Of a DNA stretch of 64,000 nt, positions 44,144 to 54,050 are shown one piece after another. Positions within the stretch are counted from its first letter, which is position 1. The number at the start of each line of letters is the position of its first letter. A program made the translations under genes and the position numbers. The notes under the pieces were generated by a model. It worked only from the letters and a program-made list of their open reading frames with translations, did no database searches and was not told the origin of the DNA. The stretch spans positions 1 through 64,000 of the forward strand of contig UQVY01000010.1 of assembly GCA_900544545.1 (NCBI GenBank), written 5' to 3'. The stretch comes from an uncultured Eubacteriales bacterium (GTDB taxonomy: Bacteria; Bacillota; Clostridia; Christensenellales; CAG-314).

Positions 44144-47100
44144 ATGAAACTCAACCGAAAACAGTTTATCGCTCTGTTCGCAGCGATACTCGCCCTTATG
44201 CTGATTTGTTCGTCGTGCAACGCGAACTCTTCCGCAACGGAGCAACGGATCTCCCGCGCATATACGGCGACGGATCCGCAAAAATATCTGTCCGACGAAA
44301 ACGCCGAGCTTTCGCGACTTATCGAAGAAAACGCGCGGATAGACGTTCTCGTCGAGCTGCAGGGCGAAAATGTCCTCGACGGCTACTTCAAAAAAGGAAA
44401 AGGCAGCCTTACCGAATTCGCGGCATCGCCCGAGGCCGCGGAAATCGCAGACGCTCTTCTTTCGGAACAATCCGATTTTATCGGCGAAATCGAAGAAGCC
44501 GGAATCGATTATCGGCTCAGAAACCGAATCTCTTTCGTCGCAAACGTCGTTTCCCTTAACATTCCCGCAGCGCAGTTCGAAACGCTGTCTTCGCTTAAAG
44601 GCACGGGAATCGTGGCTATATGCGACGTTTACGAAACGACGGCGACAAATCCGGAGGACCTTGCGTTTACATACGGGAATAACGAGTACACTATGAGTTC
44701 GGATATGCTCGGAATAACCGAAATGCGCGAAAACGGATACGCTTACGACGGAAAAGGAACGATTATTGCCGTTATCGACAGCGGTATTCATACCTCTCAC
44801 GAAGCCTTCACGACTATTATGCCCACGCAGCCCGTACTCACGGAAGAAGAGCTTGAAAAAATCCTTCCGTATACGACGGCCTATTCGGTAATAGGCGACC
44901 CGTCCCTCTCGGCTTCGGACTATCGCATAAACGATAAAATCGCCTTTTGTTTCGATTACGCGGATTCGGACAGAAACGTAAAGCCGAGCATCCGCGCCGT
45001 ACTTAATTACGCGGGCGCACACGGAACGCACGTCGCGGGACTCGCTGCGGGAAACAGCGAAACTTTCAAAGGCACCGCTCCGGACGCTCAGATTCTCGCT
45101 CTTAAAGTTTTCGGCGACAATTCCGGAGGCGCGGCTTCCGATTCGATCCTCGCGGCTTTAAACGACGCCGTTCTTCTCGGCTCGGACGTAATCAATATGA
45201 GTCTCGGAAGTTCAGCCGGATTTTCTTCGGACGCAAGCGACGTCGTAAACGCGGTTTACGAAAGAATCCGTAAACTCGGAATAACGCTCGTAAGTTCAGC
45301 CGGAAACGCTTATTCTTCGGCGGCGTATCTGAATTCCACAAATCTTGCTTATACGAAAAATCCCGATTACTCGACCGTTTCCTCCGCATCTTCCTATAAT
45401 GCGGGGTTGTCCGTCGCAAGCATAAATTCTTACGCTGCGAAATGCCTGACTTACGGCGGAAATTATAACTGCGTTTACGGCACGGCGGTAGATACCGGAA
45501 GCAACGCTTACGACAGCCTCGGAATTCTTCTCGGAGAAGAAACCGAAAGGACTCTCGAATACGCGGTCGTCGGCGGAAAAGGCGAGCCTTCGGATTATGA
45601 AGGAATAAACGTAAACGGAAAAATCGCTCTCGTTATGCGCGGAGGAATCAGCTTCTACGATAAAGCCGTTTACGCCAAAGAGGCGGGAGCAACAGCCATC
45701 ATAATCTACGACAACGGCGCGAATTACGCGGTTATCGGCGCACAGATGGAAGAAATGCCGCTTCCCGTATTTACGGTAAGAATGAGAGTCGGCGAGAGTA
45801 TGGCCGAATGCGAAAACAAGACCGTAACCTTCGGCAAGAATATGAGTTATTCGTATCCGTTTATGTCCGATTTCTCCTCCTGGGGAGCAACTCCCGATCT
45901 TAAACTCAAACCCGACGTAACGGCTCCCGGCGGAAACGTAATTTCGACAGTCATCGAAAACGCCGGAATGGCCGTAGATACCTACGGCTATATGAGCGGA
46001 ACGTCTATGGCTTCTCCGAATCTGGCGGGACTTATGCTTAACGTCAGACAGTATCTCCGCGAAACTCAGCCCGAGCTTCCCGAACCGCTCCTCAATAAAA
46101 CCGCTTATCAAATCGTTATGAGCACGGCTCTTATCGTTACCGACGAATACGGCAATCCCTACTCCCCGAGAAAACAGGGAAGCGGACTCGCAAACGGACT
46201 CGCGGCAACGACTACTCCCGCTTATATTTCGGTTTCGGGATCGGATTTCGCAAAAATCGAACTCGGCGACGACCCTCTTGAAACGGGAAGATATACGCTC
46301 GATTTCGACGTCGTAAATATGAGCGAAAAAGAAATAAGCTACGACCTTTCTTCTGTCGTTATGACGGACTACGCGTCCGCAGACGGGATTTATTCCGAAC
46401 AAAGAGGCTACGTTCTCGATAAAGGAACGAGAGCCTGGTATACCGACGGAACCGAAAACGAAAACGCGGTCGTAACCGTAGCTCCGAAAGGAAGAGTTTC
46501 GGTAACGCTCGTTATAACCCTTTCCGAAGAAGAAAAAGCTTATATTTCCGATAACTTCGCAAACGGCTCTTACGTAGAAGGCTTCGTTAAATTGAATTCG
46601 GATGAAAATCCCTCTCTTTCCGTACCTTTCCTCGCGTTTTTCGGAGATTGGGGCGACGCGGAAATTTTCGACGTTATGTATTACGACGAAACTCAGCCCG
46701 ATACTTTCAGAAACTATCTCGTGGGAACGGTCGGAACGAGCAACGTGTATCTCGGAGTTTATCCTTATAAACTTCCGGAAGGAACGGATTCTCCCGAGGT
46801 TACCGAAGATATGGTCGCAGTTTCGGGAAAAGAATATTCTCTTTCCACTCTTGCGGGATTGTCTTTAGGTCTTAAAAGAAACATCGGCGAACTCGGAATC
46901 TCCATAACCGATACCGTAACGGGCGAACCTATAGATTCGAGCATTCTCGAAAAAGTCAGAAAAGTCGCCGTAAGAGGAAGCACGGTTTCTCCCACGCTTC
47001 TCTCGATGTCGCTCAACGCGATAGCCGCGGATTTCCCGAACAACGGCTCTTTCACTTTAACTTTCACCGCAAAAATCGATTATGATTACACCGAAAAAAC

Positions 47101-50100
47101 CGATTCCGTATCCTTCGTTTTCCACGTGGATTTCGAAGCACCCGTATTTAACGACATAAAAATCGAAAAGGGTCCGGACGGAAGAATTTACGTTAAGGCG
47201 GATATATTCGAAAACCGCTACCTTATGGATTTTCAGATCTATAATTACGATATTGAAAAGGGAACCGTAGGCTCTATGCTTACCGACTATATGATTCCCG
47301 TAACTTCCCCTGTATACGGAAGCAACTCCCTTCACGTTATAGACGTTACCGACGCGATCAACGCAATGGAGGGCGACTATATCGGTTTCTTCGCGGAAGA
47401 TTACGCTTTCAATAAGTCCGGATTCAGCATCGAAATCGACGACCGACTTAAAGCGGCTGCCGCAGAATTCAAAACCGAAAACGAAAAGACAAACGGCTTC
47501 GCAAGTACAAGCGATATTCTCCGTACTATGAGCGTTACGACTTCCGCCGACGAAAACGGCTTCGTTATAGAAAACGGCGTTTTAATTTCATACTCCGGCT
47601 CGGACGCGGAAATCATCATTCCCTCGTCGGTTACGAAAATAGCCGACAGCGTTTTCAAGGGCAACACCGTTATAACGAAAGTAACTCTTCCCGAAAATCT
47701 CGTTTCCGTAGGAGCGCAGGCGTTTATGGGCTGCACGAAGCTTACGGAAATCTCTATGCCCGATACCGTTATCGAAATCGGCACGGAATGCTTCTCCGGC
47801 TGCAAAGCCGTCAAAACCGCGAAACTCTCCTCCGCTCTCAAGAATATATCCGATAAGGCTTTCTATAACTGCGAAGCTCTTACTTCCGTTATATGGCCCT
47901 CGGCTTACGAAAGAATCGGAGACTCCGCGTTTTACAAGTGCACTAAAATTACGTCCCTCTCTCTCCCCGAATCGGTCAGAAGAATCGAGGACAACGCTTT
48001 CTATTCCACTAAAAAGACCGCGGTAACGAAACTTGCTCTTCCCGAAAACCTTGAATACATAGGAACTAACGCATTCCGTTATCTCGGAGTCGGCGAATTG
48101 ATAATTCCCGACTGCTACGAGGAAGAACTCTTCGAAAACGCGGAAGTTTCAAAATTCTCGCCCTTCTATTATTGTCAGGCGACTAAGGTCGTTATGCCTT
48201 CGGGCTGGACGAGAATCCCCGACTATCTGTGCTACTATATGACAAAACTGAAAAGCATAGAATTCCCCGACGGAATAACCGAAATCGGAGTATCTTCCTT
48301 CTTCAACTGTACGGCGATAACCGAAATCGTCATTCCGGATTCGGTCGTAACTCTCGGCAGCAACTGCTTCGCTTACTGTAAAGGCGTCAAAAAACTCGTT
48401 ATTCCCGAAGGAATCGAAAATCTGCCCGACAGACTTCTCGACCAGTCGCAGATTACGACGATAACTATTCCGTCGTCGGTCGTAACCATAGGAAGTCAGT
48501 GTTTCCATAAAAGCACGAAGCTTACCGAAGTCGTTTTCGCCCAAGGAAGCAGGCTCGAAACCATAGGTGCAAACGCGTTTAACGGCTGCACCTCGCTTAC
48601 CTCGTTCGTTATGCCCGATACCGTCACTTCGGTCGGAACGAGCGCACTTGCGGGAAACACCAAACTTAAAGAACTTCATATCTCCGAAAGTCTCGTCGAA
48701 TTCGTCGGAATCAATCCCCTCGCAAACAGCGCGATAGAAGAAATCGTATTCCCCGAATCGTATACCGGACATATCGGAAGCTCACAGGTATGCGGAAATA
48801 TGAAAAAACTTAAAAAAGCTACCTTCAGAAACAACATCATTTCCGTATCCAATACGACTTTCCTTAATTGCACCGCTCTCGAAACCGTCGTTTTCGAAAA
48901 GAACGTTCAGTACGCTCTCGCGGTAGGTTCGGGATTGACTTCGCTTCGCGAAATCGAATTCAAAGGCTCAATAAAGCAACTCTACGGACGCTCTTTCTAT
49001 CAGTGCCTGAATCTTAAAAGCGTCAGCTTCAACGACGTCGAAAAAATTACGGGTTACGTCGGAAGAGAATCCGGAATCGAAAACATAACCTTTAACGGAA
49101 ACGTAGGCTCTATCGAACTTTACGCCTTCCAGCATATGCCCGAACTCAAAGAAATCGTCCTCAACGGCAATCTCGGTCATATCGGAGAATACGTATTCTA
49201 CGATTACGAAACCGTGAACAAAAAGAATTACGGACTCGTAGGTCCCGAATATCTCTCCACCCCCAACGTAAAATGGGTCGTCGGAGAAAACAACCCGTAT
49301 CTTACACTCGACGAAAACGGCGTGCTTTACAATAAAGAAAAGACTCGTCTTTATAAACTCGCGCCCGGTATAAGCATCGAAAAATATATTATGCCGGACT
49401 CCGTAGTAACCGTAGACAACGGCGCGTTTGCCGGAAGAAGCGACATTAAGGAAATCGTTCTCGGAAAGGGCTTCACGCAGATTCCGGATTACGCTTTCAG
49501 CGCGATGAGCAACCTCCGCGGAATAGATATTTCCTCCGTAACTTCTCTCGGAAAGGGAGTTTTCAAGGATTGCATTTCTCTCGAAAGCATTTCCTTCGGC
49601 AGCGAAATCACCGTCGTCGGCTCATATCTTCTGAGTGGCTGCACTTCCCTTAAGAGCGTAACTTTTGCGTCGAAACCGACGATTATCGGAGATTACGCAT
49701 TCGAAAACACTGCAATCGAAAGCTTTACCGACACGGAAAAGCTTCTGGGTATAGGCGAAGGCGCATTTATGGGCTGCAAAAAGCTCGTTGAATTCGCATT
49801 CCCGGACTCTTTGTCCATTATAGGCGACGGGGCGTTTATGGAAAGCGGAATCGTCGAAGCGATTTTAGGAAAAGAAACCTCATATATAGGCAAAATGGCT
49901 TTCGCTCACTGCAAATCGCTCGACAAAGTATTTATTCCCGAATCGACGAAAGAATTCAGATTCAGCGGCGTATTTAAGGACTGCACGAAGCTCGTGGAAG
50001 TTATCGTCGACGAAAACAATCTCTGCTTCGTTTCCGAAAACGGCGTGATTTACGACAAAGACAAAACCGTTCTTCATTTCTATCCATCGACTCTCAAGGA

Positions 50101-50509
50101 TAAATACTTCCGCGTCCCCGAAGGCATAGTTAAAATCGACGCAAACGCCTTCTTCGGAAACGAATACCTTATTACGGTCGAACTTCCGTCTACTCTCGAA
50201 GTTATCGGCGACAAAGCATTCTTCGGCTGCTCTTCGCTCTCGACGGTTATAATCAATTCCGAAAAAGCTCCCGTACTCGAAGCTCTTTACGACGAAAACC
50301 GCAAATATTATTACTCCAACTTCGTCGGATTCATCGGAGAAATCGAAAAATCCCTCACGCTCTATTGCGTAAACGCCGAGCTTTACGATAATTACGTATG
50401 GAAATCGTTCTTCAAAAACATATACGAGCTCGGAAACTCATCGAACCGAACCGGCTCCGCGGCAAAAAAACTTTCCTTTCTTCCTGACCGCGGACGCCGC
50501 GCGGCATAA
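44144..50509 (+). CDS. Giant S8 subtilisin-family lipoprotein peptidase with BspA-type LRR tail
   Basis: 2121 aa from ATG 44144 (AGGAGG). Signal peptide with cysteines at 22 and 25 (LMLICSSC), so lipidation is likely though the lipobox is less standard than in the paralogues. S8 triad intact: Asp212 (AVIDSGIH), His293 (AHGTHVAG), Ser621 (MSGTSMASPN). PA domain at about 480-565. C5a-peptidase-like beta region to about 1110, then LRR_5 repeats from about 1135. The C-terminus differs: after the usual end (FFKNIYELG) a basic 24-residue extension (NRTGSAAKKLSFLPDRGRR) is added. A small lipoprotein gene follows after 12 bp, so the two are one operon. The marR gene is divergent upstream. Confidence 0.95.
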   Translation: MKLNRKQFIALFAAILALMLICSSCNANSSATEQRISRAYTATDPQKYLSDENAELSRLIEENARIDVLVELQGENVLDGYFKKGKGSLTEFAASPEAAEIADALLSEQSDFIGEIEEAGIDYRLRNRISFVANVVSLNIPAAQFETLSSLKGTGIVAICDVYETTATNPEDLAFTYGNNEYTMSSDMLGITEMRENGYAYDGKGTIIAVIDSGIHTSHEAFTTIMPTQPVLTEEELEKILPYTTAYSVIGDPSLSASDYRINDKIAFCFDYADSDRNVKPSIRAVLNYAGAHGTHVAGLAAGNSETFKGTAPDAQILALKVFGDNSGGAASDSILAALNDAVLLGSDVINMSLGSSAGFSSDASDVVNAVYERIRKLGITLVSSAGNAYSSAAYLNSTNLAYTKNPDYSTVSSASSYNAGLSVASINSYAAKCLTYGGNYNCVYGTAVDTGSNAYDSLGILLGEETERTLEYAVVGGKGEPSDYEGINVNGKIALVMRGGISFYDKAVYAKEAGATAIIIYDNGANYAVIGAQMEEMPLPVFTVRMRVGESMAECENKTVTFGKNMSYSYPFMSDFSSWGATPDLKLKPDVTAPGGNVISTVIENAGMAVDTYGYMSGTSMASPNLAGLMLNVRQYLRETQPELPEPLLNKTAYQIVMSTALIVTDEYGNPYSPRKQGSGLANGLAATTTPAYISVSGSDFAKIELGDDPLETGRYTLDFDVVNMSEKEISYDLSSVVMTDYASADGIYSEQRGYVLDKGTRAWYTDGTENENAVVTVAPKGRVSVTLVITLSEEEKAYISDNFANGSYVEGFVKLNSDENPSLSVPFLAFFGDWGDAEIFDVMYYDETQPDTFRNYLVGTVGTSNVYLGVYPYKLPEGTDSPEVTEDMVAVSGKEYSLSTLAGLSLGLKRNIGELGISITDTVTGEPIDSSILEKVRKVAVRGSTVSPTLLSMSLNAIAADFPNNGSFTLTFTAKIDYDYTEKTDSVSFVFHVDFEAPVFNDIKIEKGPDGRIYVKADIFENRYLMDFQIYNYDIEKGTVGSMLTDYMIPVTSPVYGSNSLHVIDVTDAINAMEGDYIGFFAEDYAFNKSGFSIEIDDRLKAAAAEFKTENEKTNGFASTSDILRTMSVTTSADENGFVIENGVLISYSGSDAEIIIPSSVTKIADSVFKGNTVITKVTLPENLVSVGAQAFMGCTKLTEISMPDTVIEIGTECFSGCKAVKTAKLSSALKNISDKAFYNCEALTSVIWPSAYERIGDSAFYKCTKITSLSLPESVRRIEDNAFYSTKKTAVTKLALPENLEYIGTNAFRYLGVGELIIPDCYEEELFENAEVSKFSPFYYCQATKVVMPSGWTRIPDYLCYYMTKLKSIEFPDGITEIGVSSFFNCTAITEIVIPDSVVTLGSNCFAYCKGVKKLVIPEGIENLPDRLLDQSQITTITIPSSVVTIGSQCFHKSTKLTEVVFAQGSRLETIGANAFNGCTSLTSFVMPDTVTSVGTSALAGNTKLKELHISESLVEFVGINPLANSAIEEIVFPESYTGHIGSSQVCGNMKKLKKATFRNNIISVSNTTFLNCTALETVVFEKNVQYALAVGSGLTSLREIEFKGSIKQLYGRSFYQCLNLKSVSFNDVEKITGYVGRESGIENITFNGNVGSIELYAFQHMPELKEIVLNGNLGHIGEYVFYDYETVNKKNYGLVGPEYLSTPNVKWVVGENNPYLTLDENGVLYNKEKTRLYKLAPGISIEKYIMPDSVVTVDNGAFAGRSDIKEIVLGKGFTQIPDYAFSAMSNLRGIDISSVTSLGKGVFKDCISLESISFGSEITVVGSYLLSGCTSLKSVTFASKPTIIGDYAFENTAIESFTDTEKLLGIGEGAFMGCKKLVEFAFPDSLSIIGDGAFMESGIVEAILGKETSYIGKMAFAHCKSLDKVFIPESTKEFRFSGVFKDCTKLVEVIVDENNLCFVSENGVIYDKDKTVLHFYPSTLKDKYFRVPEGIVKIDANAFFGNEYLITVELPSTLEVIGDKAFFGCSSLSTVIINSEKAPVLEALYDENRKYYYSNFVGFIGEIEKSLTLYCVNAELYDNYVWKSFFKNIYELGNSSNRTGSAAKKLSFLPDRGRRAA

Positions 50510-50521
50510 CGGAGGCGAATT

Positions 50522-51619
50522 ATGAAAAACATCGTTAAAACGACCGTCCTGACTTTACTTATAACCGCAATCGTTCTTTCTCTTTCGGGTTGTCTTTTCA
50601 GCCTCGGCACTTCCGTTATCTTTACTGTCGACGGAGAAATATGGGAAAGAAACTTCAGCTCGGATCCCGATAACGCGAAACCCGTTATCGCCCCCGAAAA
50701 AGACGAACATACTCTCGTCGGCTGGAACGTCGTCCGAATACTCGACGACGGAACTTACGTTTTTGAAGCCGTGTGGCAGCACGATCCGACCGTTTATACC
50801 GTAAAAACTTCGGTTATGAGAACGGAAACCCTTTACAGCGTTGTCTGGAATACGATCGTAACTCCGTCGCACGATACCGGAGATTACTACGACTTCGTTC
50901 GCTGGCTCGACGCGGAAACGCTCGAACCGTTTGACTTCACGAACCCGATAACCGGAAACGTTTCGGTTGTTGCGGAAGTATCGTTTAATTCCGAACGCTC
51001 CGCACGAATCTTCGGCTCCGAACTCGACGAATACCTTTCCGAAAAGTTCGGCGAAAATCCTCTTTGGCTCTATACAAAAGAAGCTGTCGAAATCTGCCGC
51101 GGAATCGTTTCCGAAGCAAAAACGGCTTTAACGGAAGCGGAAGATTTCGATTCGATGTCGGAAATACTCGAATCGACGGTTTCTTCGCTCTCTCTCGTCA
51201 GAACCTATTCCGAAACGCTGACCGAGCTCTTCGAGTCTTACGATTTAAACGAATATTACGACGAACAGGCGGAAGAGCTTAAAACGATTTACGAAAAGGC
51301 TTACGAAAGACTTGTAAATTACCGCGGAGGCTCTCCTTCGCCGACGTATATCGTCAGTCGCGCGGCAGAAGCCCTGGAAGGCGTAAACGACAAGGCTCGG
51401 GATAACGAAATAGCCGAAAATCTCAAAAGCTCTTACAAAAGAAGACTCAACGCTTTTGCGGAAAGTCTCGTTTCGGAAAACACTTCCCCGGAAATCTCGG
51501 AAAAAATCGGAATTGCCCTTAAAAACGGACTCGAAGCGATAAATTCCGCAATCGGCACGAAGGCTTTGTCCGAAGCGTACGCAAATGCCGTCGAATCCGT
51601 AAAAATCGCAGCCGAATAA
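50522..51619 (+). CDS. Small surface lipoprotein with InlB B-repeat-like modules
   Basis: 365 aa from ATG 50522 (GGAGG). Lipobox LSLSGC. Residues about 30-160 hold two or three InlB B-repeat-like (Listeria-Bacteroides, Flg_new) beta units, recognisable by VIFTVDGEIWER...HTLVGWNV and YYDFVRWLDAETLEPFDF. The remainder (about 165-365) is charged helix, probably a coiled-coil stalk. Immediately behind the fourth S8-LRR protease (12-bp gap) and before a terminator, so it is co-expressed with it. It may be a partner or anchor of the protease; this is inferred from position alone. Confidence 0.8.
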   Translation: MKNIVKTTVLTLLITAIVLSLSGCLFSLGTSVIFTVDGEIWERNFSSDPDNAKPVIAPEKDEHTLVGWNVVRILDDGTYVFEAVWQHDPTVYTVKTSVMRTETLYSVVWNTIVTPSHDTGDYYDFVRWLDAETLEPFDFTNPITGNVSVVAEVSFNSERSARIFGSELDEYLSEKFGENPLWLYTKEAVEICRGIVSEAKTALTEAEDFDSMSEILESTVSSLSLVRTYSETLTELFESYDLNEYYDEQAEELKTIYEKAYERLVNYRGGSPSPTYIVSRAAEALEGVNDKARDNEIAENLKSSYKRRLNAFAESLVSENTSPEISEKIGIALKNGLEAINSAIGTKALSEAYANAVESVKIAAE

Positions 51620-51656
51620 CGCTTTTATGGCTTAATCAAAGCTTTTTGACTATTAA

Positions 51657-51695
51657 AAACCCTCGCACGCCACCGTACGAGGGTTTGTTTTTTTC
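51657..51695 (+). terminator. Terminator of the fourth protease operon
   Basis: AAACCCTCG (51657-51665) pairs with CGAGGGTTT (51678-51686), then TGTTTTTTT. Confidence 0.85.
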
Positions 51696-51793
51696 GTTCT
51701 CCCGACAAACACGAGTCGCTTTATTACCGACTATGCGCATAAAGCCTTTTACCCGTAATGAATCGGATAAGCCTGTTGCATTCCGTCTATACC

Positions 51794-52525
51794 TCACTGT
51801 TTCTTCATCTGCCTGAGGAAAAGAAGAATGGCGACAACCGTCGTTACGACAGCATAGCCCGCCACCCATAAAACGTGCGGAAGCAAGTCCGAAAAGTTTC
51901 CGTTTACGAGAGCCTTTTCGATTTCGACGGCGTGCACGAAGGGAAGAAGATTCGCTATATCGCGGAAAACGCCCCCCACAAGCTCCAGATCGAACCACAC
52001 TCCCGAAAGCCACGCGGCAAGATTCGTGAAAACCGTTCCAGAAACTACGCCCGACTGCTTGGCGGTCAACACGCTTCCGAGAAGCACTCCGCAGGCTACG
52101 TAGAAAACCGAAATCGGAATTACCGCAAGAAGCGCGAAAATCAGATTTACGGAAAATCCGAGACCGAGACACAACGCAGCCGCATAGCAGATAAGGCTTT
52201 GCAGAAAAGCAACGGGAATCAGCGGAAGCATATATCCGAAGATAAAATCCGCAGGCGTCATCGGAGTCGTATACAAACGCACGAGAAACGCGCTTTCTCT
52301 GTCCCTCGAGACGAGGAGAGCCGCAAAAAGCGTTATAAAAGCAAGTCCGAACACGGCTATTCCGGGAGCAAGCTTGTTTATTTCGAAAAGAGCGACGGGA
52401 ATATTCGCCTGAATCGCGCTCAGAAGAAGCAATAATATCAGCGGAAATCCCAGTCCGAGTCCGAGATTGACGGGATCCCTTACGATTTCCTTGAAATTCC
52501 TTCCGGCAAAGGACGTCATTTTCAT
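51794..52525 (-). CDS. ABC-2 type transporter permease
   Basis: 243 aa, six predicted membrane helices, typical ABC-2 export permease (LGLGFPLILLLLLSAIQ, AVFGLAFITLFAALLVSRDRE, RLYTTPMTPADFIFGYMLPL). ATG 52525 follows AAGGAGG and overlaps the ATPase stop (ATGA). With the ATPase it should export a drug-like or peptide substrate; the TetR gene at the head of the operon suggests an inducible efflux pump. Confidence 0.92.
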   Translation of the reverse strand: MKMTSFAGRNFKEIVRDPVNLGLGLGFPLILLLLLSAIQANIPVALFEINKLAPGIAVFGLAFITLFAALLVSRDRESAFLVRLYTTPMTPADFIFGYMLPLIPVAFLQSLICYAAALCLGLGFSVNLIFALLAVIPISVFYVACGVLLGSVLTAKQSGVVSGTVFTNLAAWLSGVWFDLELVGGVFRDIANLLPFVHAVEIEKALVNGNFSDLLPHVLWVAGYAVVTTVVAILLFLRQMKKQ

Positions 52526-53250
52526 TTTTCAGCCTCCTTTATTACGGAAATAAACGCCTGCTCGAATCTCTCCTGACCGGTCGCGGTTTTGATTTCGTCT
52601 GGCGTACCGGACGCGAGAATTTTCCCGCCTTTCATAATCGCTACTCTGTCGGAAAGACTTTCGGCTTCCTCCATATAATGAGTAGTAAGAATTACCGTTA
52701 CAGAGCCTTTCATTTCGCGTATAACTTCCCAAAGCTCGGCTCGCGCAATTACGTCAAGCCCGAGAGTAGGTTCGTCCAGAAACAGAATTTCGGGCTTTCC
52801 GATGAGAGCCATAGCTATACTGAGTCTTCTCTGCCAACCGCCCGAAAGCTTTCCCGCGCTTTTTCCGAGAATCTCTCCGAGCCTGAATTTTTCGACAAGC
52901 TCTTCGATTGCCCGAAGGCTCTCCTCTTTCGAAAATCCGTGTACTCCGCACATAAGTCCGAGATTTTCCTTCACTGTAAGCTTGGGCGCGACCGCGGTTT
53001 CCTGAGGCGAAACGCCGATAATCTTTCGGACCTCGGAGGACTGACTCTTAACGCTGAATCCGCCGACGTAAGCTTCTCCCGCAGTCGGTTCGGTCAGACA
53101 GCACAACATCTTGACTGTAGTCGTTTTCCCCGCTCCGTTGACGCCGAGAAGCGAAAACAATTCCCCTTTCCTTACGGTAAGGTCGATTCCGTCGACGGCT
53201 GTAATATCCTTATATTTCTTGGTAAGACCTATGGTTTTAACGGCGTCCAT
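52522..53250 (-). CDS. ABC transporter ATP-binding protein
   Basis: 242 aa. Two ATGs in tandem; 53250 is preferred because GGAGG is then six bases away. Walker A GVNGAGKTTT, Q-loop (SPQETAV), signature LSGGWQRRL, Walker B EILFLDEPTLGLD, switch His in TTHYMEEAE: a DrrA/CcmA-type exporter ATPase. Partner permease is the next gene. It overlaps the TetR gene's end by 14 bp. Confidence 0.94.
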   Translation of the reverse strand: MDAVKTIGLTKKYKDITAVDGIDLTVRKGELFSLLGVNGAGKTTTVKMLCCLTEPTAGEAYVGGFSVKSQSSEVRKIIGVSPQETAVAPKLTVKENLGLMCGVHGFSKEESLRAIEELVEKFRLGEILGKSAGKLSGGWQRRLSIAMALIGKPEILFLDEPTLGLDVIARAELWEVIREMKGSVTVILTTHYMEEAESLSDRVAIMKGGKILASGTPDEIKTATGQERFEQAFISVIKEAEK

Positions 53251-53836
53251 CATTCTCCTCCGATTGTTTGTCTTCCTCCGCTTTTTTGGCAATAAGCCTG
53301 TTTTTAACGCCTTCGTATACGTCGGTAATCGCGGCGCTGACTATATCTTCGCTCCATTTCAGATAATTCGTAGCGGTCATCACGGCTATACCGTGGACGA
53401 AAATCCACATCTCCCCGTGAAGCCGCCGAGCCTTTTCCTCGTCGAGCTCGGTATTCTTCATAATCAGCCCGATTATCTCGGAAATATCCTCCGCTTCTTC
53501 GGCTTCGTCCGTTCTGTCGCGCATATAAAGCAGCTTGAAAAGCTCTTTTTCCTTCTCCGCAAAGCGTATATACGCGATTCCTATCGCTTTGTACGGCGGA
53601 TATTTCCCTTCGGATATTCCCTTCGCGAAAAATTCCGACTGAATCCGCGAGGCTCTCGCTATCACGGAGGCGCGAACCTCCCGCATACTTCCGAATTGCC
53701 CGAAAATAGGCTTAGCCGAAGCCCCGAGTCTCGACGCAAGCTCCCGCGCGGTAAGACTTTCCATTCCTTTTTCCCTGACAAGCACTACCGCGGCGTCGGT
53801 TATTTCTTCTTTCGTAAATCTGAATTTCGGCGGCAT
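53237..53836 (-). CDS. TetR-family regulator of the ABC exporter
   Basis: 199 aa. N-terminal helix-turn-helix (residues 7-52: KEEITDAAVVLVREKGMESLTARELASRLGASAKPIFGQFGS), then a helical ligand domain with TetR_C-like features (MHGEMWIF-type helix, WIFVHGIAVM). It leads the operon TetR-ATPase-permease, so autoregulation with release by the exported compound is likely. A near-palindrome GTTGCGTAAC lies between its promoter and start and could be the operator. Confidence 0.9.
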   Translation of the reverse strand: MPPKFRFTKEEITDAAVVLVREKGMESLTARELASRLGASAKPIFGQFGSMREVRASVIARASRIQSEFFAKGISEGKYPPYKAIGIAYIRFAEKEKELFKLLYMRDRTDEAEEAEDISEIIGLIMKNTELDEEKARRLHGEMWIFVHGIAVMTATNYLKWSEDIVSAAITDVYEGVKNRLIAKKAEEDKQSEENDGRR

Positions 53837-53881
53837 TTTTCACCTCCTCTGAAAACGCTTGTTACGCAACCTGTGATTCTT

Positions 53882-53910
53882 ATTTTATACCCGAAAAATC
53901 CGATTGTCAA
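53882..53910 (-). promoter_or_regulatory. Promoter of the TetR/ABC operon
   Basis: Minus strand TTGACA (53905-53910), 17-bp spacer, TAAAAT (53882-53887). Confidence 0.8.
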
Positions 53911-53988
53911 GCTTTTTGATATAGCTTCTCCGACTTTTTATACGAAAGTTTTCGGATTTTTCGTTAAGGATTATCGGGTTTTCAAAAC

Positions 53989-54024
53989 AAAAACCGCGCC
54001 GTAAATCCGAGGCGCGGTCTTAAA
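53989..54024 (-). terminator. Terminator of the NUDIX gene
   Basis: ACCGCGCC (53993-54000) pairs with GGCGCGGT (54011-54018); on the minus strand a T-run follows. Confidence 0.75.
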
Positions 54025-54050
54025 GCGTTAGCCGTTATGCCAAAAGGCGG

